Assembly (NCBI GenBank): GCA_964483245.1
Contig: CAZABP010000104.1
Span: forward strand, 1 to 5,690
Direction: 5' to 3'
From: CAZABP01 sp964483245
GTDB taxonomy: Bacteria > Planctomycetota > UBA1135 > UBA2386
DNA: 5,690 nucleotides
The notes under the pieces were generated by a model. That model was given only the letters and a program-made list of their open reading frames with translations, did not search any database and was not told the DNA's origin. The first letter of the stretch is position 1. The number at the start of each line of letters is the position of its first letter. A program made the position numbers and the translations under genes. Shown here piece after piece: positions 5,398 through 5,690 of the stretch.

Positions 5398-5690
5398 GCT
5401 CGTCGCCGAGCGGTAGACCCCGCGTCTGGGTACTGGCTCAGGTCCGGCGGATCCCAGGCCAGCTCCACGAGGCCCGCGGTCCCGGAGGTAGCCGCAAGCG
5501 TCGTGATGGCCGGCGGGATGATGTCGCAGGTCTCACCCGGGTCGACGACCCCGTTGCCGCAGGTCTCGTCGCTCTGGCAGTTGGCGCTGCACCCGTCGCC
5601 CCCTTCCAGGTTGCCGTCGTCGCACACCTCGCCGGGGCCCGAGGGGAGCACGATGTTATCGACCCAGTAGCGGTCCTCGCCGCTGTTGAC
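5361..5690 (-). CDS. Partial secreted protein with Myxococcus-type disulfide repeat and FN3 domain, frameshifted
   Basis: The frame is open from the window edge, so the true start lies outside. It begins with DRYWVDNIVLPSG, like the end of a jelly-roll binding domain. A Cys-rich stretch follows (visible residues 22-56; Cys at 23, 34, 38, 44, 55; VCDDGN, GDGCSANC, CGNGVVDPGETCD), matching the disulfide repeat typical of extracellular proteins of Myxococcota and relatives. Residues about 60-88 start an FN3 domain (TAGLVELAWDPPDLSQYP). After that the sequence turns into Arg/Ser-rich nonsense and stops at 5361-5363, while the expected FN3 continuation (GVYRSATSMATVEG) appears in the neighbouring frame from about 5421. 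One missing base in the CCC (5428-5430) or GGGG (5418-5421) run explains this. The likely role is a cell-surface or secreted binding protein; no enzymatic role is visible. Confidence 0.75.
   Translation of the reverse strand, partial: VNSGEDRYWVDNIVLPSGPGEVCDDGNLEGGDGCSANCQSDETCGNGVVDPGETCDIIPPAITTLAATSGTAGLVELAWDPPDLSQYPDAGSTARRRAWRRSRGSCRSR

Noticed and set aside
5361..5427. C-terminal Arg/Ser-rich tail of the Cys-rich protein as a genuine protein end
   Set aside because: The natural FN3 sequence continues in the next frame, so this tail is out-of-frame translation after the frameshift.
4459..5670. 403-codon open frame on the + strand across the PDZ region
   Set aside because: It lies antisense to clear HtrA/PDZ and Cys-repeat coding sequence and has low-complexity Arg-rich composition with no domain.

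Overview
This is a GC-rich bacterial window that is almost entirely coding. It ends in an extracellular protein carrying a cysteine-rich repeat of the 'Myxococcus disulfide repeat' type (CDDGN, GDGC, CGNGVVDPGE elements). That repeat is common in Myxococcota and other former deltaproteobacterial lineages, so such a genome, possibly metagenome-assembled, is my best guess. The GC content and long antisense open frames fit, but the taxonomy is an inference.

Layout: the + strand carries only the 3' end of thiC (1-378), a radical-SAM thiamin-pyrimidine synthase. Everything else is on the - strand. Reading downstream on that strand from the right edge: a partial secreted Cys-rich/fibronectin-III protein (from 5690), broken by a probable single-base frameshift near 5418-5430; its continuation, which runs abruptly into the C-terminal piece of an HtrA-type serine protease plus a PDZ domain (4627-5397); a degenerate histidine-kinase-like protein (3855-4625); a small NifU-domain Fe-S protein (3623-3862); a 105-bp gap; then phoB, phoR and phoU (3517 down to 344). 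phoU and thiC converge and overlap tail to tail by 35 bp.

The core is a compact phosphate-starvation regulon control operon: PhoR (membrane sensor kinase with a large extracytoplasmic domain), PhoB (OmpR-family response regulator) and PhoU (negative modulator linking the Pst transporter to PhoR). No pst transporter gene is in the window. The gap upstream of phoB holds a plausible Pho box with an 11-bp period, suggesting autoregulation. Tight junctions (PDZ gene/kinase-like gene 1 bp apart, kinase-like gene/nfu 8-bp overlap, phoB/phoR 6 bp, phoR/phoU 12 bp) suggest two translationally coupled groups.

The most unusual points are the FN3-to-HtrA junction, which joins two half-domains and keeps only the serine of the catalytic triad (assembly chimera or real fusion); the kinase-like protein with an altered H-box and no recognisable ATP-binding boxes; and the candidate Pho box. 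I see no CRISPR, tRNA, rRNA, insertion sequence or clearly new multi-gene system.
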